DNA from: Streptomyces sp. f51
Lineage (GTDB): Bacteria; Actinomycetota; Actinomycetes; Streptomycetales; Streptomycetaceae
Assembly: GCF_037940415.1 (NCBI RefSeq)
Contig: NZ_CP149798.1
Span: 744,001-808,000, forward strand
Direction: 5' to 3'
Length of the DNA stretch: 64,000 nt
The notes under the pieces are model-generated. The model saw only the letters and a program-made list of their open reading frames with translations, searched no databases and was not told the origin of the DNA. The position numbers and the translations under genes are program-made. Of this stretch, positions 54,403 to 63,358 are shown piece after piece. The stretch's first letter is position 1; each line of letters opens with the position of its first letter.

Positions 54403-55128
54403 TCACACGTCCCTGCGCCGGACGCACCAGGCGCCAGCGCCCAGTGCCGCGGCGGTCCACAGGGCGGTCACGGCCAGCCCGCTCCAGGGGCCGAGCACTC
54501 CGTCCGCCGTCTCGCGCAGGACCATCTGACCTGCCTGGTCCGGCAGGAAGTCCGCCACGGTCCCCGAGGCTCCCCCGACGACGAAGGACACGATCAGCAG
54601 GAACGGGGTCAGGATGCTCAGCGTGGCGACCCCGCTGCGCAGGGCGGCCGTCAGACCCGCCGCGAACAGGGCCATCAGAGCCAGGTAGACCGAGCAGCCG
54701 GCCACTCCCCGCACCTCTTCCGCCCAGGTCAGCCCCTCCGCCCGGGAACCGAGCACGGACCTGCCCGCGACCAGTCCCGCCACGCCGGTGACCAGGCCGG
54801 TTCCCAGGGCCGGTACGCCGATCGCCACCGTCTTCGCCAGGAACCAGCGCCCCCGGTCGGGCACCGCCGCGAGCGAGAGGCGCAGCGCGCCGCCCTGGTA
54901 CTCGGCCGAGACCGCCTGGGTTCCGAAGGTGATGGCCGCGATCTGGCCGAAAGTCACACCGAAGAACGTCGTGAAGAGCGGGTCGAAGTCCGGGGCGGAC
55001 GAGTCGTCGAGCCCGGCGAGCGCGGAGAAGACGACGGTGGCCGCGAGGACGGCCGCCAGACCCCACAGGAGCGGGCGCAGCGTCCGAATCTTGATCAGTT
55101 CCGCACGGAGTGCGGGTGCGAAGGACAT
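54403..55128 (-). CDS. ABC-2 type transporter permease
   Basis: A 241-residue permease with six hydrophobic segments. The N-terminus (LRAELIKIRTLRPLLW) and FGTQAVSAEYQGGALRLSLAAVPDRGRW are typical of ABC-2 permeases paired with drug- or antibiotic-type ATPases. It starts 2 bp after the ATPase stop. With the divergent kinase/response regulator it forms a common Streptomyces module in which the two-component system induces the exporter. Confidence 0.92.
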   Translation of the reverse strand: MSFAPALRAELIKIRTLRPLLWGLAAVLAATVVFSALAGLDDSSAPDFDPLFTTFFGVTFGQIAAITFGTQAVSAEYQGGALRLSLAAVPDRGRWFLAKTVAIGVPALGTGLVTGVAGLVAGRSVLGSRAEGLTWAEEVRGVAGCSVYLALMALFAAGLTAALRSGVATLSILTPFLLIVSFVVGGASGTVADFLPDQAGQMVLRETADGVLGPWSGLAVTALWTAAALGAGAWCVRRRDV

Positions 55129-55130
55129 GG

Positions 55131-56060
55131 TCAGGCCTCCTGGGGCTGCGTCGGGGTGGCGGCGAACTCGGCCTCGCCGGCTGTCAGGTCCAGATATGCC
55201 TGCTCCAACGTGCCCTCTTCGGCGGCGAGTTCGAGAACAGTGAGACCGGCGGCCGAGGTGAGGCGGCCGATGTCCTCCAGTCGTGCGTCGCGTGCGGTCC
55301 AGCGGCCCTCCTCGCCCTCGACGGCCTCGATGCCGTGGTGCGCGAGCAGTTCGCCCAGGGCGCGGCTGTCGCTGCCGCGGACCCGTACTCGGGGCTGCAC
55401 GCGCGCGTCGATGAACCCGCGCATGGGCAGGTCGGCCAGGAGCCGGCCGCGGCCGAGGACGACGAGGTGGTCGGCGAAGGAGGCGGTCTCGTTCATGAGG
55501 TGGCTGGAGACGAGGACGGTGCGCCCCTCCCGGGCCAGGCGGCGCAGCAACTCCCGGATCCAGATGATCCCTTCGGGGTCCAGACCGTTCGACGGTTCGT
55601 CGAGGAGCACCACGGGCGGGTCGCCGAGGAGGGCGGCCGCGATGCCGAGCCGCTGACGCATGCCCAGGGAGTACGTCCGCACGCGACGCCGGGCCACCGA
55701 GGCGAGCCCGGCCTCCTCGAGGACCTCGTCCACCCGGCGATCGGGGATGCGGTTGGAGGCGGCCAGCGCTCTCAGGTGGTCCCGTGCGGTCCGCGATCCG
55801 TGCGCTGCTCCCGCGTCGAGGAGGGCGCCCACCTTCCGGAGCGGCTCGTCGAGGGTGGCGTACGCGCGGCCTCCGATGGTTGCGGTGCCTGAGGTGGGCC
55901 GGTCGAGGCCCAGCACGAGCCGCATGGTGGTGGACTTTCCGGCGCCGTTGGGGCCGAGGAATCCGGTGACGCGGCCCGGGAGGACGCTGAAGGTCAGGCG
56001 GTCCACGGCTCGCTTGCCGCCGTACTCCTTGGTCAGGTCTTGGACGTCGATGCTGGTCAT
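55131..56060 (-). CDS. ABC transporter ATP-binding protein
   Basis: A 309-residue ATPase of the DrrA/NatA type: Walker A LGPNGAGKSTT, signature YSLGMRQRLG, Walker B VVLLDEPSNGLDP, then a C-terminal regulatory region. The start is ATG at 56060. It pairs with the ABC-2 permease behind it. The variant signature (SLGMRQ instead of LSGGQ) is usual for this exporter class. The 108-bp divergent gap to the kinase gene should contain the control site. Confidence 0.95.
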   Translation of the reverse strand: MTSIDVQDLTKEYGGKRAVDRLTFSVLPGRVTGFLGPNGAGKSTTMRLVLGLDRPTSGTATIGGRAYATLDEPLRKVGALLDAGAAHGSRTARDHLRALAASNRIPDRRVDEVLEEAGLASVARRRVRTYSLGMRQRLGIAAALLGDPPVVLLDEPSNGLDPEGIIWIRELLRRLAREGRTVLVSSHLMNETASFADHLVVLGRGRLLADLPMRGFIDARVQPRVRVRGSDSRALGELLAHHGIEAVEGEEGRWTARDARLEDIGRLTSAAGLTVLELAAEEGTLEQAYLDLTAGEAEFAATPTQPQEA

Positions 56061-56168
56061 GGGCCCAGCCTGGCCGTCGCCGACCGGTCGGCGCCTCCCC
56101 CACGCGTGGAGATCCTCTCCCCCGCCCGGGGGAGGTCGGTTGTCAGTACCCGCTGGCACGATGACGGG

Positions 56169-57332
56169 ATGGCCCGGTTTCTGCGCCCGCTGCTGTGGGG
56201 GACGACGTACACGCGTTTGCTGCACCTGTGGGTGCCGATGCTGTTCATCAGCGTGTGGCTCTACATCGACGCGACAAGGCCGTGGGTGCCCGCGCTGATG
56301 CTCGTTCCGCTGGGGCTGATCCCGGCCGTGCGACGGGGCGAGGGCGTGCAGGCGCGGTTCATGCTGGCGCCGGGCGAGCGGGGCGGGGAGGACACGGCGT
56401 TCTCGGTCGCGCCTTCGGCCGCCATGAGGGACCGGTGGCGGACCGTCCTCTGGCTGGAGGCGCGCATGCTCCTGGGCGTGACGGCCTCCATGGCCACCGT
56501 GTGGCTGCCCATGTTCGCCGTCGACCTCACCAGGTCGGCCCTCGGCTACTGGCCGTCCGGCGACCCCGTGATCAGGCTCCTGGACCCGCACTGGAGCAGC
56601 GCCCTGCTGATTCCGCTGCCGCTGCTCGCCCTGTACGGCGCCGTGGTCGGCCTCGGCGAGCTGATCACCGCGCTCGCGCGGCGGCTCCTCGGCCCCTCCG
56701 CCAGTGAGCGGCTCGCCGCCCTGGAGGAGCGCACCGAGCAACTCCTGGAGCGCAACCGCATCGCCCGTGAGCTCCACGACTCCATCGGCCACGCGCTCAC
56801 CGTCGCGGTGGTGCAGGCCGGTGCCGCGCGCGCGGCCGGCGACCCGGAGTTCACCGCCCGCGCCCTGACGGCCATCGAGGAGACGGGACGGGCCGCCCTG
56901 GAGGACCTGGAGCGGGTGCTCGGGGTGCTGCGCGAGGCGGACCGGCCCGTGAGCGCGCGCCCCACGCTGACCGACGCCGACCGGTTGCTGGAGTCGGCCC
57001 GCAGTTCGGGGGCCAAGGTGGACGCCGAGGTGGCGGGCCCGGTGGAGACGGTGGCGGGCCCGGTGTCCAGAGAGGGCTACCGCATCCTCCAGGAGGCTCT
57101 CACCAATGTGCTCCGGCACGCCGGGAGTGTCCCGGTGCGGGTCCGTATCGAGGTCCGGGACGGCACGCTCTCCCTGGAGGTCCGCAATCCGCTGCCGGAC
57201 GGCGGAACCGGTGCCGGCCGGGGCAGCGGCCTGCGGGGCATACGGGAGCGGGCCGCGCTGCTCGGCGGCAGCGCCCGGACGGGCCCGCACGAAGGTGACT
57301 GGCAGGTGCATGCGGAGCTGCCACTGCACTGA
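56169..57332 (+). CDS. NarL-type sensor histidine kinase
   Basis: A 387-residue membrane kinase: four hydrophobic segments in the first 170 residues, a short coiled coil, HisKA_3 dimerisation domain with His203 in ARELHDSIGHALTV, and a HATPase domain (REGYRILQEALTNVLRHAG, GRGSGLRGIRERAALLGG). The start is ATG 56169. It is followed 14 bp later by its response regulator and is divergent from an ABC exporter, the arrangement seen for antibiotic or lantibiotic-responsive systems. The stimulus is unknown. Confidence 0.94.
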   Translation: MARFLRPLLWGTTYTRLLHLWVPMLFISVWLYIDATRPWVPALMLVPLGLIPAVRRGEGVQARFMLAPGERGGEDTAFSVAPSAAMRDRWRTVLWLEARMLLGVTASMATVWLPMFAVDLTRSALGYWPSGDPVIRLLDPHWSSALLIPLPLLALYGAVVGLGELITALARRLLGPSASERLAALEERTEQLLERNRIARELHDSIGHALTVAVVQAGAARAAGDPEFTARALTAIEETGRAALEDLERVLGVLREADRPVSARPTLTDADRLLESARSSGAKVDAEVAGPVETVAGPVSREGYRILQEALTNVLRHAGSVPVRVRIEVRDGTLSLEVRNPLPDGGTGAGRGSGLRGIRERAALLGGSARTGPHEGDWQVHAELPLH

Positions 57333-57346
57333 TCTACGCTGGCCGG

Positions 57347-58009
57347 ATGCCGGTCACCGTTCTGCTCGTCGACGACGAACCCCTCGTACGCGCGGGGCTG
57401 CGCGCCGTTCTGGAGGCACAGCCCGACATCGAGGTCGTCGGTGAGGCCGCCGACGGCGCCGCCGTGATCCCGCTGGTCAGGCGGTTGCGTCCGGACGTGG
57501 TCGCCATGGATGTCCGGATGCCCCTGATGGACGGCATCGAGGCCACCCGGGCGATCCTGCGGACGGTCGCCGACCCGCCCAAGATCATTGTGGTGACGAC
57601 GTTCGAGAACGACGAGTACGTCTACGAGGCGCTCCGCGCGGGAGCCGACGGATTCCTCCTGAAGCGCGCGCGGCCGGCCGAGATCGTCCACGCGGTACGG
57701 CTCGTGGCCGAGGGCGAGTCCCTGCTGTTCCCCGCCTCCGTACGGCAGTTGGCGGCCGACCACGGGGACGGCGGGGCCAGTCCGGCGGCCCGCGCGGTCA
57801 TGGAGCGGGCCGCGCTGACCGAGCGCGAGGCGGACGTGCTGCGGCTGATGGCCCGGGGGATGTCCAACGCCGAGATCGCCGCGCGGCTGGTCGTCGGCAC
57901 CGAGACGGTCAAGTCGCACGTCAGCTCCCTACTGGCGAAGCTGGGGGCCCGGGACCGTACACAGGCGGTCATCGCGGCCTACGAGTCGGGGTTCGTCGCA
58001 CCGGGCTGA
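57347..58009 (+). CDS. NarL/LuxR-family response regulator
   Basis: A 220-residue regulator with a receiver domain (phospho-acceptor Asp55 in VAMDVRMPL, Thr in VVTTFEND, Lys in GFLLKRA) and a LuxR-type helix-turn-helix (LTEREADVLRLMARGMSNAEIA, VGTETVKSHVSSLLAKLG). It forms a pair with the preceding kinase and probably activates the divergent ABC exporter. Confidence 0.96.
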   Translation: MPVTVLLVDDEPLVRAGLRAVLEAQPDIEVVGEAADGAAVIPLVRRLRPDVVAMDVRMPLMDGIEATRAILRTVADPPKIIVVTTFENDEYVYEALRAGADGFLLKRARPAEIVHAVRLVAEGESLLFPASVRQLAADHGDGGASPAARAVMERAALTEREADVLRLMARGMSNAEIAARLVVGTETVKSHVSSLLAKLGARDRTQAVIAAYESGFVAPG

Positions 58010-58033
58010 CGGCGGCCCGCGGACCGAAAGGGT

Positions 58034-58051
58034 CCCCGGCCCTCGCCGGGG
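58034..58051 (+). terminator. Hairpin after two-component genes
   Basis: CCCCGGC (58034-58040) and GCCGGGG (58045-58051) form a 7-bp stem with a CCTC loop, 24 bp after the response regulator. Confidence 0.6.
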
Positions 58052-58106
58052 TCCTCCGCGACGAGTACGATCCGGCCAACACGCGTACGAGCTGGGAGGA
58101 CAGACG

Positions 58107-59264
58107 TTGGGGCAGTTGACCGGCGGGGATCCCTCTCTGCTGCGACGGATCAATTCCGCGGTGGTGCTGCACGCCCTGCGTGCCACGGACTGCGCGACCC
58201 TCACCGAGATCACCCGGGTGACCGGACTGTCACGGCCGACGGTCGAAGGAGTCGTCGAGGGGCTGATCGAGAACGGCCTCGTCGTCGAGAAGGCGGCCGA
58301 GGAGGGCGCCACGCGGCGCCAGGGGCGTCCCGCGCGCAGGTTCCGGTTCCGGGCCGAGGCGGGGCATCTGCTGGGCCTGGAGATCGGCCCGCACCGCGTC
58401 GCGGCCCTGCTCGCGGACCTGGACGGGCGCGTGATGGGCGCGATGGCCAAGGACGTGGAGGAGACGGCGTCCGCCGACGAGCGGCTCGAACGGCTGCGGG
58501 TGGCCGTCGCGGAACTGCTCCGCAGGGCGGGTGTCGCCCGCAGCTCGCTGCGCGCGGTGGGCGTGGGAAGCCCCGGCATCGTGGAGGCGGACGGCACCGT
58601 ACGCCTGGGCACGGCGCTGCCGGAGTGGACGGGCCTGCCGCTGGGCGAGCGGCTGAGCCGTTCCTTCAAGTGTCCGGTGCTCGTGGAGAACGACGCCAAC
58701 GCGGCGGCGGTCGCGGAGCACTGGAAGGGCTCGGCGACCGAGGTCGACGACGTGGTGTTCGTCCTGGCGGGGCTGAGTCCGGGCGCGGGCGCGCTGATCG
58801 GCGGGCGGCTGCACCGGGGGTTCGGCGGAGCCGCAGGCGAGATCGGCGCGCTGCATCTGCTGGGCCGCGACGTCACCCCCGAGACGCTGCTGTCGACGAC
58901 GGACGAGCCGCTGCACCCGCTCGACGAGCAGGCGGTCGCGAAGGTGTTCGCGCTGGCCAAGGACGGCGACCTACGGGCGCGCGCCGCGGTCGAACGGTTC
59001 ATCCAGCGGCTGGTGCACGACGTGGCCGCGCTGGTCCTCGCCCTCGACCCGGAGCTGGTCGTCATCGGCGGCTGGGCGGCCGGTCTGGACGGCGTACTGG
59101 AGCCGCTGCGCCGGGAGTTGGCGCGCTACTGCCTGCGTCCGCCCAGGGTGGCGCTCTCGATGCTCGGAGAGGCGGCCGTGGCGACCGGCGCGCTGCGGCT
59201 GGCCCTCGACCATGTGGAGGAGCAGTTGTTCGCGGTGGAGGGGACGGTGACGGCGCGCCGCTGA
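58107..59264 (+). CDS. ROK-family transcriptional regulator
   Basis: A 385-residue NagC/XylR-type regulator: N-terminal MarR-like winged helix (residues about 12-70, CATLTEITRVTGLSRPTVEGVVEGL) and a ROK domain (GVGSPGIVEADGTV, PVLVENDANAAAVAEHW). The zinc-binding Cys cluster of the ROK signature is absent (FGGAAGEIGALHLLGRDVTP lacks the usual Cys-x-Cys), so the sugar-kinase activity is probably lost. It starts at TTG 58107 behind GGGAGGA. The regulated genes are likely sugar-related but none is adjacent. Confidence 0.92.
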   Translation: MGQLTGGDPSLLRRINSAVVLHALRATDCATLTEITRVTGLSRPTVEGVVEGLIENGLVVEKAAEEGATRRQGRPARRFRFRAEAGHLLGLEIGPHRVAALLADLDGRVMGAMAKDVEETASADERLERLRVAVAELLRRAGVARSSLRAVGVGSPGIVEADGTVRLGTALPEWTGLPLGERLSRSFKCPVLVENDANAAAVAEHWKGSATEVDDVVFVLAGLSPGAGALIGGRLHRGFGGAAGEIGALHLLGRDVTPETLLSTTDEPLHPLDEQAVAKVFALAKDGDLRARAAVERFIQRLVHDVAALVLALDPELVVIGGWAAGLDGVLEPLRRELARYCLRPPRVALSMLGEAAVATGALRLALDHVEEQLFAVEGTVTARR

Positions 59265-59522
59265 CGCGCCGTCGGGGCACCCGTGCCGGCGCCGACCGCC
59301 GGTCCGGCATCGGTCCCGGACCCGGTCCGGATTCGCCTTCGGGCCCGGCCTGGAGCCCGGTTCGACCTCGGTCCGGTCTCGGTCCGGTTCAGCCTCGGTC
59401 CGGTCCGGTTCGGCCGGGATCTCCGCCACCACCGCGAAACCCGTCGCCCCCGAGGTGTTCCGGGGTGCGACGGGTGGGGTGCGGACTCCTCCCGGACGGT
59501 GCGGCGGTCCGGGGCCGACGGC
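59265..59522. other. Repeat-rich gap between convergent regulators
   Basis: 258 bp with imperfect GGTCCGG- and TTCGGCC-type repetitions (roughly 59300-59420) and no credible gene; convergent with the GntR gene, so it must contain terminators for both. Confidence 0.5.
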
Positions 59523-60284
59523 TCAGGAGGCCCGGCGCTCCGGGTCGTGGTGGATCTCCACACCGCCGGAATCGCCGAACGTGAGCCGGCAGGTGTCGGC
59601 ACGGTACGTGGCGACGGACACCGCCGCCGCACGCCCTTCGCTGAAGAAGCGGGTGGTGACGACGAGAACGGGTGCTCCGGGAAGGCGGTCGAGCTCCTTG
59701 GCGTCGTCCGCGCGGGCCGAGCCGAGCTCGACGGCACGGTCCTGGCCTTCCAGTTCCAGGCGCTGGAGCTCCCGCAGCACGGCACGCGCGCGTGCGGCGC
59801 CCGAGGGCGCGTCGATCGCCGACAGGTCGGGCACCGAGGACGCCGGGATGTAGAGGAGTTCGGCCGCCACGGGCTGACCGTGTGTCACCCGGGACCGGCG
59901 GACGATGTGCACCTGCTCGCCGTCCGCGGTCTCCAGCATGCCGGCCACCGTCGCGGGAGGCGCGGCCACCGTGCAGTCCGCGGCGTGCCAGGCATCGCCC
60001 GTCGCCCCCGGCCAGACGTGCTGTTCGGTCCCCACGGCCACCCCCACGCGCGGCGGCGCGACGGTGGTGCCCACTCCGCGACGGCGCTGAAGACGGCCCT
60101 CCAGCTCCAGCTGTTCGAGCGCCTGGCGCAAGGTCGCCCGGGCGACTCCGAAGCGGGCCGCCAGGTCACGTTCGTTGGGCAGGATCTCCCCCACCGTGAA
60201 CTCGGAGTCCAGCGCTTCGCTGAGCACAGTCCTGAGGTGCCAGTACTTCGGTTCCGGCACCGATTCCAACTGCGTGGTCCCCAC
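59523..60284 (-). CDS. GntR-family (HutC/UTRA) transcriptional regulator
   Basis: A 253-residue regulator: winged helix (residues about 12-75, LPNERDLAARFGVARATLRQALEQLELEGRL in parts) and a UTRA ligand-binding domain (VRRSRVTHGQPVAAELLYIP, LVVTTRFFSEGRAAAVSVATYRAD). It starts at GTG 60284 after GGAGGACAGG. It is divergent from an F420-type reductase gene across 377 bp. The ligand is unknown, and it is not DasR-like in its N-terminus. Confidence 0.93.
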   Translation of the reverse strand: MGTTQLESVPEPKYWHLRTVLSEALDSEFTVGEILPNERDLAARFGVARATLRQALEQLELEGRLQRRRGVGTTVAPPRVGVAVGTEQHVWPGATGDAWHAADCTVAAPPATVAGMLETADGEQVHIVRRSRVTHGQPVAAELLYIPASSVPDLSAIDAPSGAARARAVLRELQRLELEGQDRAVELGSARADDAKELDRLPGAPVLVVTTRFFSEGRAAAVSVATYRADTCRLTFGDSGGVEIHHDPERRAS

Positions 60285-60661
60285 CCTGTCCTCCGCAATC
60301 GCCGTGGCCCGGCGGCGTTTTAACGCCCTTGTTTATTAAAGGTTCCTGCACTATCCCTGCGACGATAGGGCTGCCCCCACCCTTGGTCAAGACCAATCCT
60401 GGAACCCGTACGGTTTGCACAGGCGCCCCGCGGCGCAGCGTTCACGGGGTGTTCGCGCCGGGCGACGTTCGTGACACAACGCCGAAAGCCCCCGTACAAA
60501 GACGGGCACTTTCGCGGTCTCGCCCGCCTCGTCGGATGCGTCCACCGGGGGCCGATCGAGGAACCGCGGTCCGCGGTGTCCGGGCGGGACGGCGTCCTCC
60601 GGAGCACAATGACCACGGGCCGCCGGTGGCCGACGGTCCCGAGGCAACGGGAGGAATGACC
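60285..60661. promoter_or_regulatory. GntR/reductase intergenic region
   Basis: 377 bp. The GntR promoter probably lies in the AT-rich stretch 60317-60345 (TTTTAACGCCCTTGTTTATT). CTATC (60351-60355) and GATAG (60364-60368) form a dyad that could be the GntR operator. The remainder has an open plus-strand frame but no start signal before 60662; I see no further gene. Confidence 0.45.
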
Positions 60662-61315
60662 ATGCGCTACGGAGTTCTGGGCACGGGTGACGTGGGGCGC
60701 ACCCTGGCCGGCAAGCTGGTCGAGCTGGGGCACGAGGTCACCCTGGGCTCGCGCACGAAGGACAACGCGGCGGCCGTCGAGTGGGCCGAGGGCGCGGGTC
60801 CCACGGCGCATCACGGCACCTTCGCGGACGCCGCGGCGTTCGGCGACGTGGTCGTGAACGCGGTGGGCGGGCGGATCGCGCTCACCGTGCTGGACTCGGC
60901 CGGGGAGGAACACCTCGACGGCAAGGTGCTGCTCGACGTGTCCAACCCGATGGCGTTCGAGGACGGCGAACTGCGCCTGTCCCCCGTCGAGTCGGACAGC
61001 GTGGGCGAGCAGATCCAGCGGGCGTTCCCGCGGGCCCGTGTGGTGAAGAGTCTCAACACCGTCAACTGCCAGGTGATGGTGGACCCTTCGAAGGTGCCGG
61101 GCGAGCACCAGATCTTCGTGTCCGGTGACGACGAGAGCGCCAAGGGGCAGGTGACGGCACTCCTGGGCGAGTTCGGCTGGCCCGCGGGCCGCGTGCTCGA
61201 CCTCGGGGGCATCCGGACCGCGCGGGCCGCCGAGATGTATCTGCCGCTGTGGCTGAACCTCATGCGGAGCATCGGGCACCCGGACTTCAACGTGGAGGTG
61301 CGCCGGGCGCGTTAG
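60662..61315 (+). CDS. NADPH-dependent F420 reductase-like (dinucleotide-binding) protein
   Basis: A 217-residue Rossmann-fold protein with the N-terminal nucleotide-binding motif MRYGVLGTGDVGRTLAGKL and the F420_oxidored-type middle (VLLDVSNPMAFEDGEL, VKSLNTVNCQVMVDP). Family members reduce F420 with NADPH or act on related substrates. The start is ATG 60662, seven bases after GGAGG; an ATG two codons upstream is too close to the site. The frame is open far upstream in non-coding sequence. Confidence 0.9.
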   Translation: MRYGVLGTGDVGRTLAGKLVELGHEVTLGSRTKDNAAAVEWAEGAGPTAHHGTFADAAAFGDVVVNAVGGRIALTVLDSAGEEHLDGKVLLDVSNPMAFEDGELRLSPVESDSVGEQIQRAFPRARVVKSLNTVNCQVMVDPSKVPGEHQIFVSGDDESAKGQVTALLGEFGWPAGRVLDLGGIRTARAAEMYLPLWLNLMRSIGHPDFNVEVRRAR

Positions 61316-61365
61316 GGCGGGCCGCGGGATCGGGGAGGCCGGGGCGGCTCCGGCGGCGCCCGGAA

Positions 61366-61450
61366 GCCGGGTGCGGCCGTTCGGTTCGGGCGAGCCGGAT
61401 GCGGCCGCTCGGTCTCGGGCGAGCCGGATGCGGCCGTTCGGGGCCTGGCG
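61366..61450. repeat. Three imperfect 28-29-bp tandem repeats
   Basis: Units starting GCCGGRTGCGGCCG at 61366, 61394 and 61423 lie in the gap after the reductase gene. Downstream, GCTACC (61472-61477) and GGTAGC (61482-61487) form a 6-bp palindrome around CGTC, near the promoter of the hydrolase gene. Confidence 0.6.
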
Positions 61451-61547
61451 TGCGGTTCGCGAGGGTTCGGGGCTACCCGTCGGTAGCAGTTGCTGACAAG
61501 CTGTCTACGAGATGGTTCGTCACGGCGTTCAGACGAGGAGCAGTTCC

Positions 61548-62378
61548 ATGTCCGAAACGGTCACCGTCAGCCTCCCCTCACCGCGCGGCCCGAAGGCGGT
61601 CACCGTGTCCTACGCGCGCGTGGGCACGGGCGAGCCGCTGCTCCTGCTGCACGGGATCGGCCACCACCGCCAGGCCTGGGACCCGGTCGTCCCCATCCTC
61701 GCGGCCGAACGCGACGTGATCGCGGTCGACCTCCCGGGCTTCGGCGCGTCCCCGGCACTGCCCGAAGGACTCACCCACGATCTGCCGACGGTGGTCCCCC
61801 TGCTCGGGGCGCTGTGCGAGGCCCTGGAGATCGGACGGCCGCATGTCGCCGGCAACTCGCTCGGCGGGCTGCTGGCCCTGGAACTGGGCCGCGAGAAGCT
61901 CGTACGGTCCGTGACCGCGCTCTCGCCCGCCGGCTTCTGGTCACCGGTGGAGCGGCGCTACGCCTTCGGCCTGCTGATCGCCATGCGCCAGACGGCCCGG
62001 CGCATGCCGCTCCCGGTCGTCGAGCGGCTCTCCCGGTCCGTGGCCGGGCGGACGGTGCTGACCAGCACCATCTACGCCCGGCCCGGCCGCCGTTCACCCG
62101 ACGCGGTCGTCGCCGAGACCCTGGCCCTGGCCCACGCCGAGGGATTCGCCGAGACCCTCCGGGCAGGCACGAACGTCCAGTTCACGGACGACATCCCGAC
62201 ACTGCCCGTCACCGTGGCCTGGGGTACCAAGGACCGGCTCCTGATGCGCCGCCAGGGCGTCCGGGCCAAGCAGATCATTCCGCGGGCCCGGCTGGTGCGG
62301 CTCCCCGGCTGCGGGCACGTCCCGATGAACGACGACCCGGCGCTCGTCGCCCGCGTCGTCCTGGACGGCAGCCGCTGA
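61548..62378 (+). CDS. Alpha/beta-fold hydrolase
   Basis: A 276-residue hydrolase: oxyanion motif LLLHGIGHHRQAW, nucleophile elbow GNSLGG (Ser about residue 105), acid in WGTKDRL and His in LPGCGHVPMND. No signal peptide. The start is ATG 61548 after GAGGAG. The substrate is unknown. An open frame on the opposite strand, continuing from the EamA transporter gene, overlaps its last 285 bp. Confidence 0.93.
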   Translation: MSETVTVSLPSPRGPKAVTVSYARVGTGEPLLLLHGIGHHRQAWDPVVPILAAERDVIAVDLPGFGASPALPEGLTHDLPTVVPLLGALCEALEIGRPHVAGNSLGGLLALELGREKLVRSVTALSPAGFWSPVERRYAFGLLIAMRQTARRMPLPVVERLSRSVAGRTVLTSTIYARPGRRSPDAVVAETLALAHAEGFAETLRAGTNVQFTDDIPTLPVTVAWGTKDRLLMRRQGVRAKQIIPRARLVRLPGCGHVPMNDDPALVARVVLDGSR

Positions 62379-63311
62379 GCCGTCCCCGGCGCGGGGGGCG
62401 GGACGGCCCTGGGTGACGGCACGTGAGCCGCGTCCGACCAGGAGGCGCAGCGCGCCCGATCCGAGGGCCACTCCGGCGCCCACGAGCACACTGCCCGCGG
62501 CCTGCGCGAGCCCGTAGGAACCCGTGCCCACGAGCGGGGCGGTCAGGGCCGCGGAGACCGGGACGAGGCCGGAGAAGAGCGTGGCGCGCTCCGCCCCGAT
62601 GCGCTGCACGGCCATGTACCAGCAGACGAAGCCGACGACCGTGAGGACCGCCGCCTGCCACAGCAGCGCGGTCGCCTCGGCGGCGTCCGGCATCCGCAGC
62701 CAGGCTCCGCGGCCGGTGACCAGCCCGGCCGCGGCCGCCTCGATCGCGGCGACACCGCACACGGTGGCCGACAGCAGGCGCGGCCCGAGCGGGCGCAGTA
62801 CGGGGACGGCCAGTACGGCGAAGCCCGCTTCCCCGGCCAGCGCGCCGAGGGAGTACCCGATCCCGGCCGCGTCGGTGCGGCCCCACCCCTGAACGGCGAG
62901 GGCGCCCGACGCGACGAGCAGGGCCCCGTACAGGACGCGGGGCCGCGGACGGCGGCCCTCCTGGAGCGGCACGAGCACCGCCACGACGACCGGGGCGCAG
63001 CCCACGAAGACGCCGGGGACCGCCGGTTCGGCCGTGCGCTCGGCGGCGAGCACCGCGAGGTTGAAGCCGACCATGCCGACGGCCGCGACCACGGCGAGGC
63101 GGCCCCACTGCCGGAGCGTGAGACGCCGCAGAGGGGCCGCCCCGGCCCGGCCGACGAGGGGCAGCAGAAGGACACAGGCGAGGGCGTACCGCAGGAACTG
63201 GCCGCCCGCGTACGGATAGTGGCCCATCACACTGTTGGCGGTGAAGGAACCTCCGACGAGCACACAGGCGAGGGCGGCGAGCAGCGCGCCCCGGGTGGTG
63301 GTGGCGTTCAT
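62094..63311 (-). CDS. EamA/DMT-family transporter, frame extends antisense into hydrolase gene
   Basis: A polytopic transporter with ten hydrophobic segments in residues 1-300 (two EamA repeats; LACVLVGGSFTANSVMGHYP, PGVFVGCAPVVVAVLVPL). The family is about 290-310 residues long, but no stop appears until 62094, giving 405 residues. The extra tail (from about GDGSAAAVQDDAG) is polar and is the antisense translation of the 3' third of the alpha/beta hydrolase gene. Either the normal stop was lost, or a frame change is present. The start is ATG 63311, 47 bp from the divergent MocR-type gene, which may regulate it. Confidence 0.85.
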   Translation of the reverse strand: MNATTTRGALLAALACVLVGGSFTANSVMGHYPYAGGQFLRYALACVLLLPLVGRAGAAPLRRLTLRQWGRLAVVAAVGMVGFNLAVLAAERTAEPAVPGVFVGCAPVVVAVLVPLQEGRRPRPRVLYGALLVASGALAVQGWGRTDAAGIGYSLGALAGEAGFAVLAVPVLRPLGPRLLSATVCGVAAIEAAAAGLVTGRGAWLRMPDAAEATALLWQAAVLTVVGFVCWYMAVQRIGAERATLFSGLVPVSAALTAPLVGTGSYGLAQAAGSVLVGAGVALGSGALRLLVGRGSRAVTQGRPAPRAGDGSAAAVQDDAGDERRVVVHRDVPAAGEPHQPGPRNDLLGPDALAAHQEPVLGTPGHGDGQCRDVVRELDVRACPEGLGESLGVGQGQGLGDDRVG

Positions 63312-63358
63312 GCCTCCGACGTTATGAACGGACGTGGTCCGGTTTAAGGTCCACTTCC

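Noticed and set aside
59523..60284. GntR regulator as DasR
   Set aside because: Shares the GntR/UTRA architecture, but the N-terminus and helix-turn-helix residues differ from DasR as I remember it.
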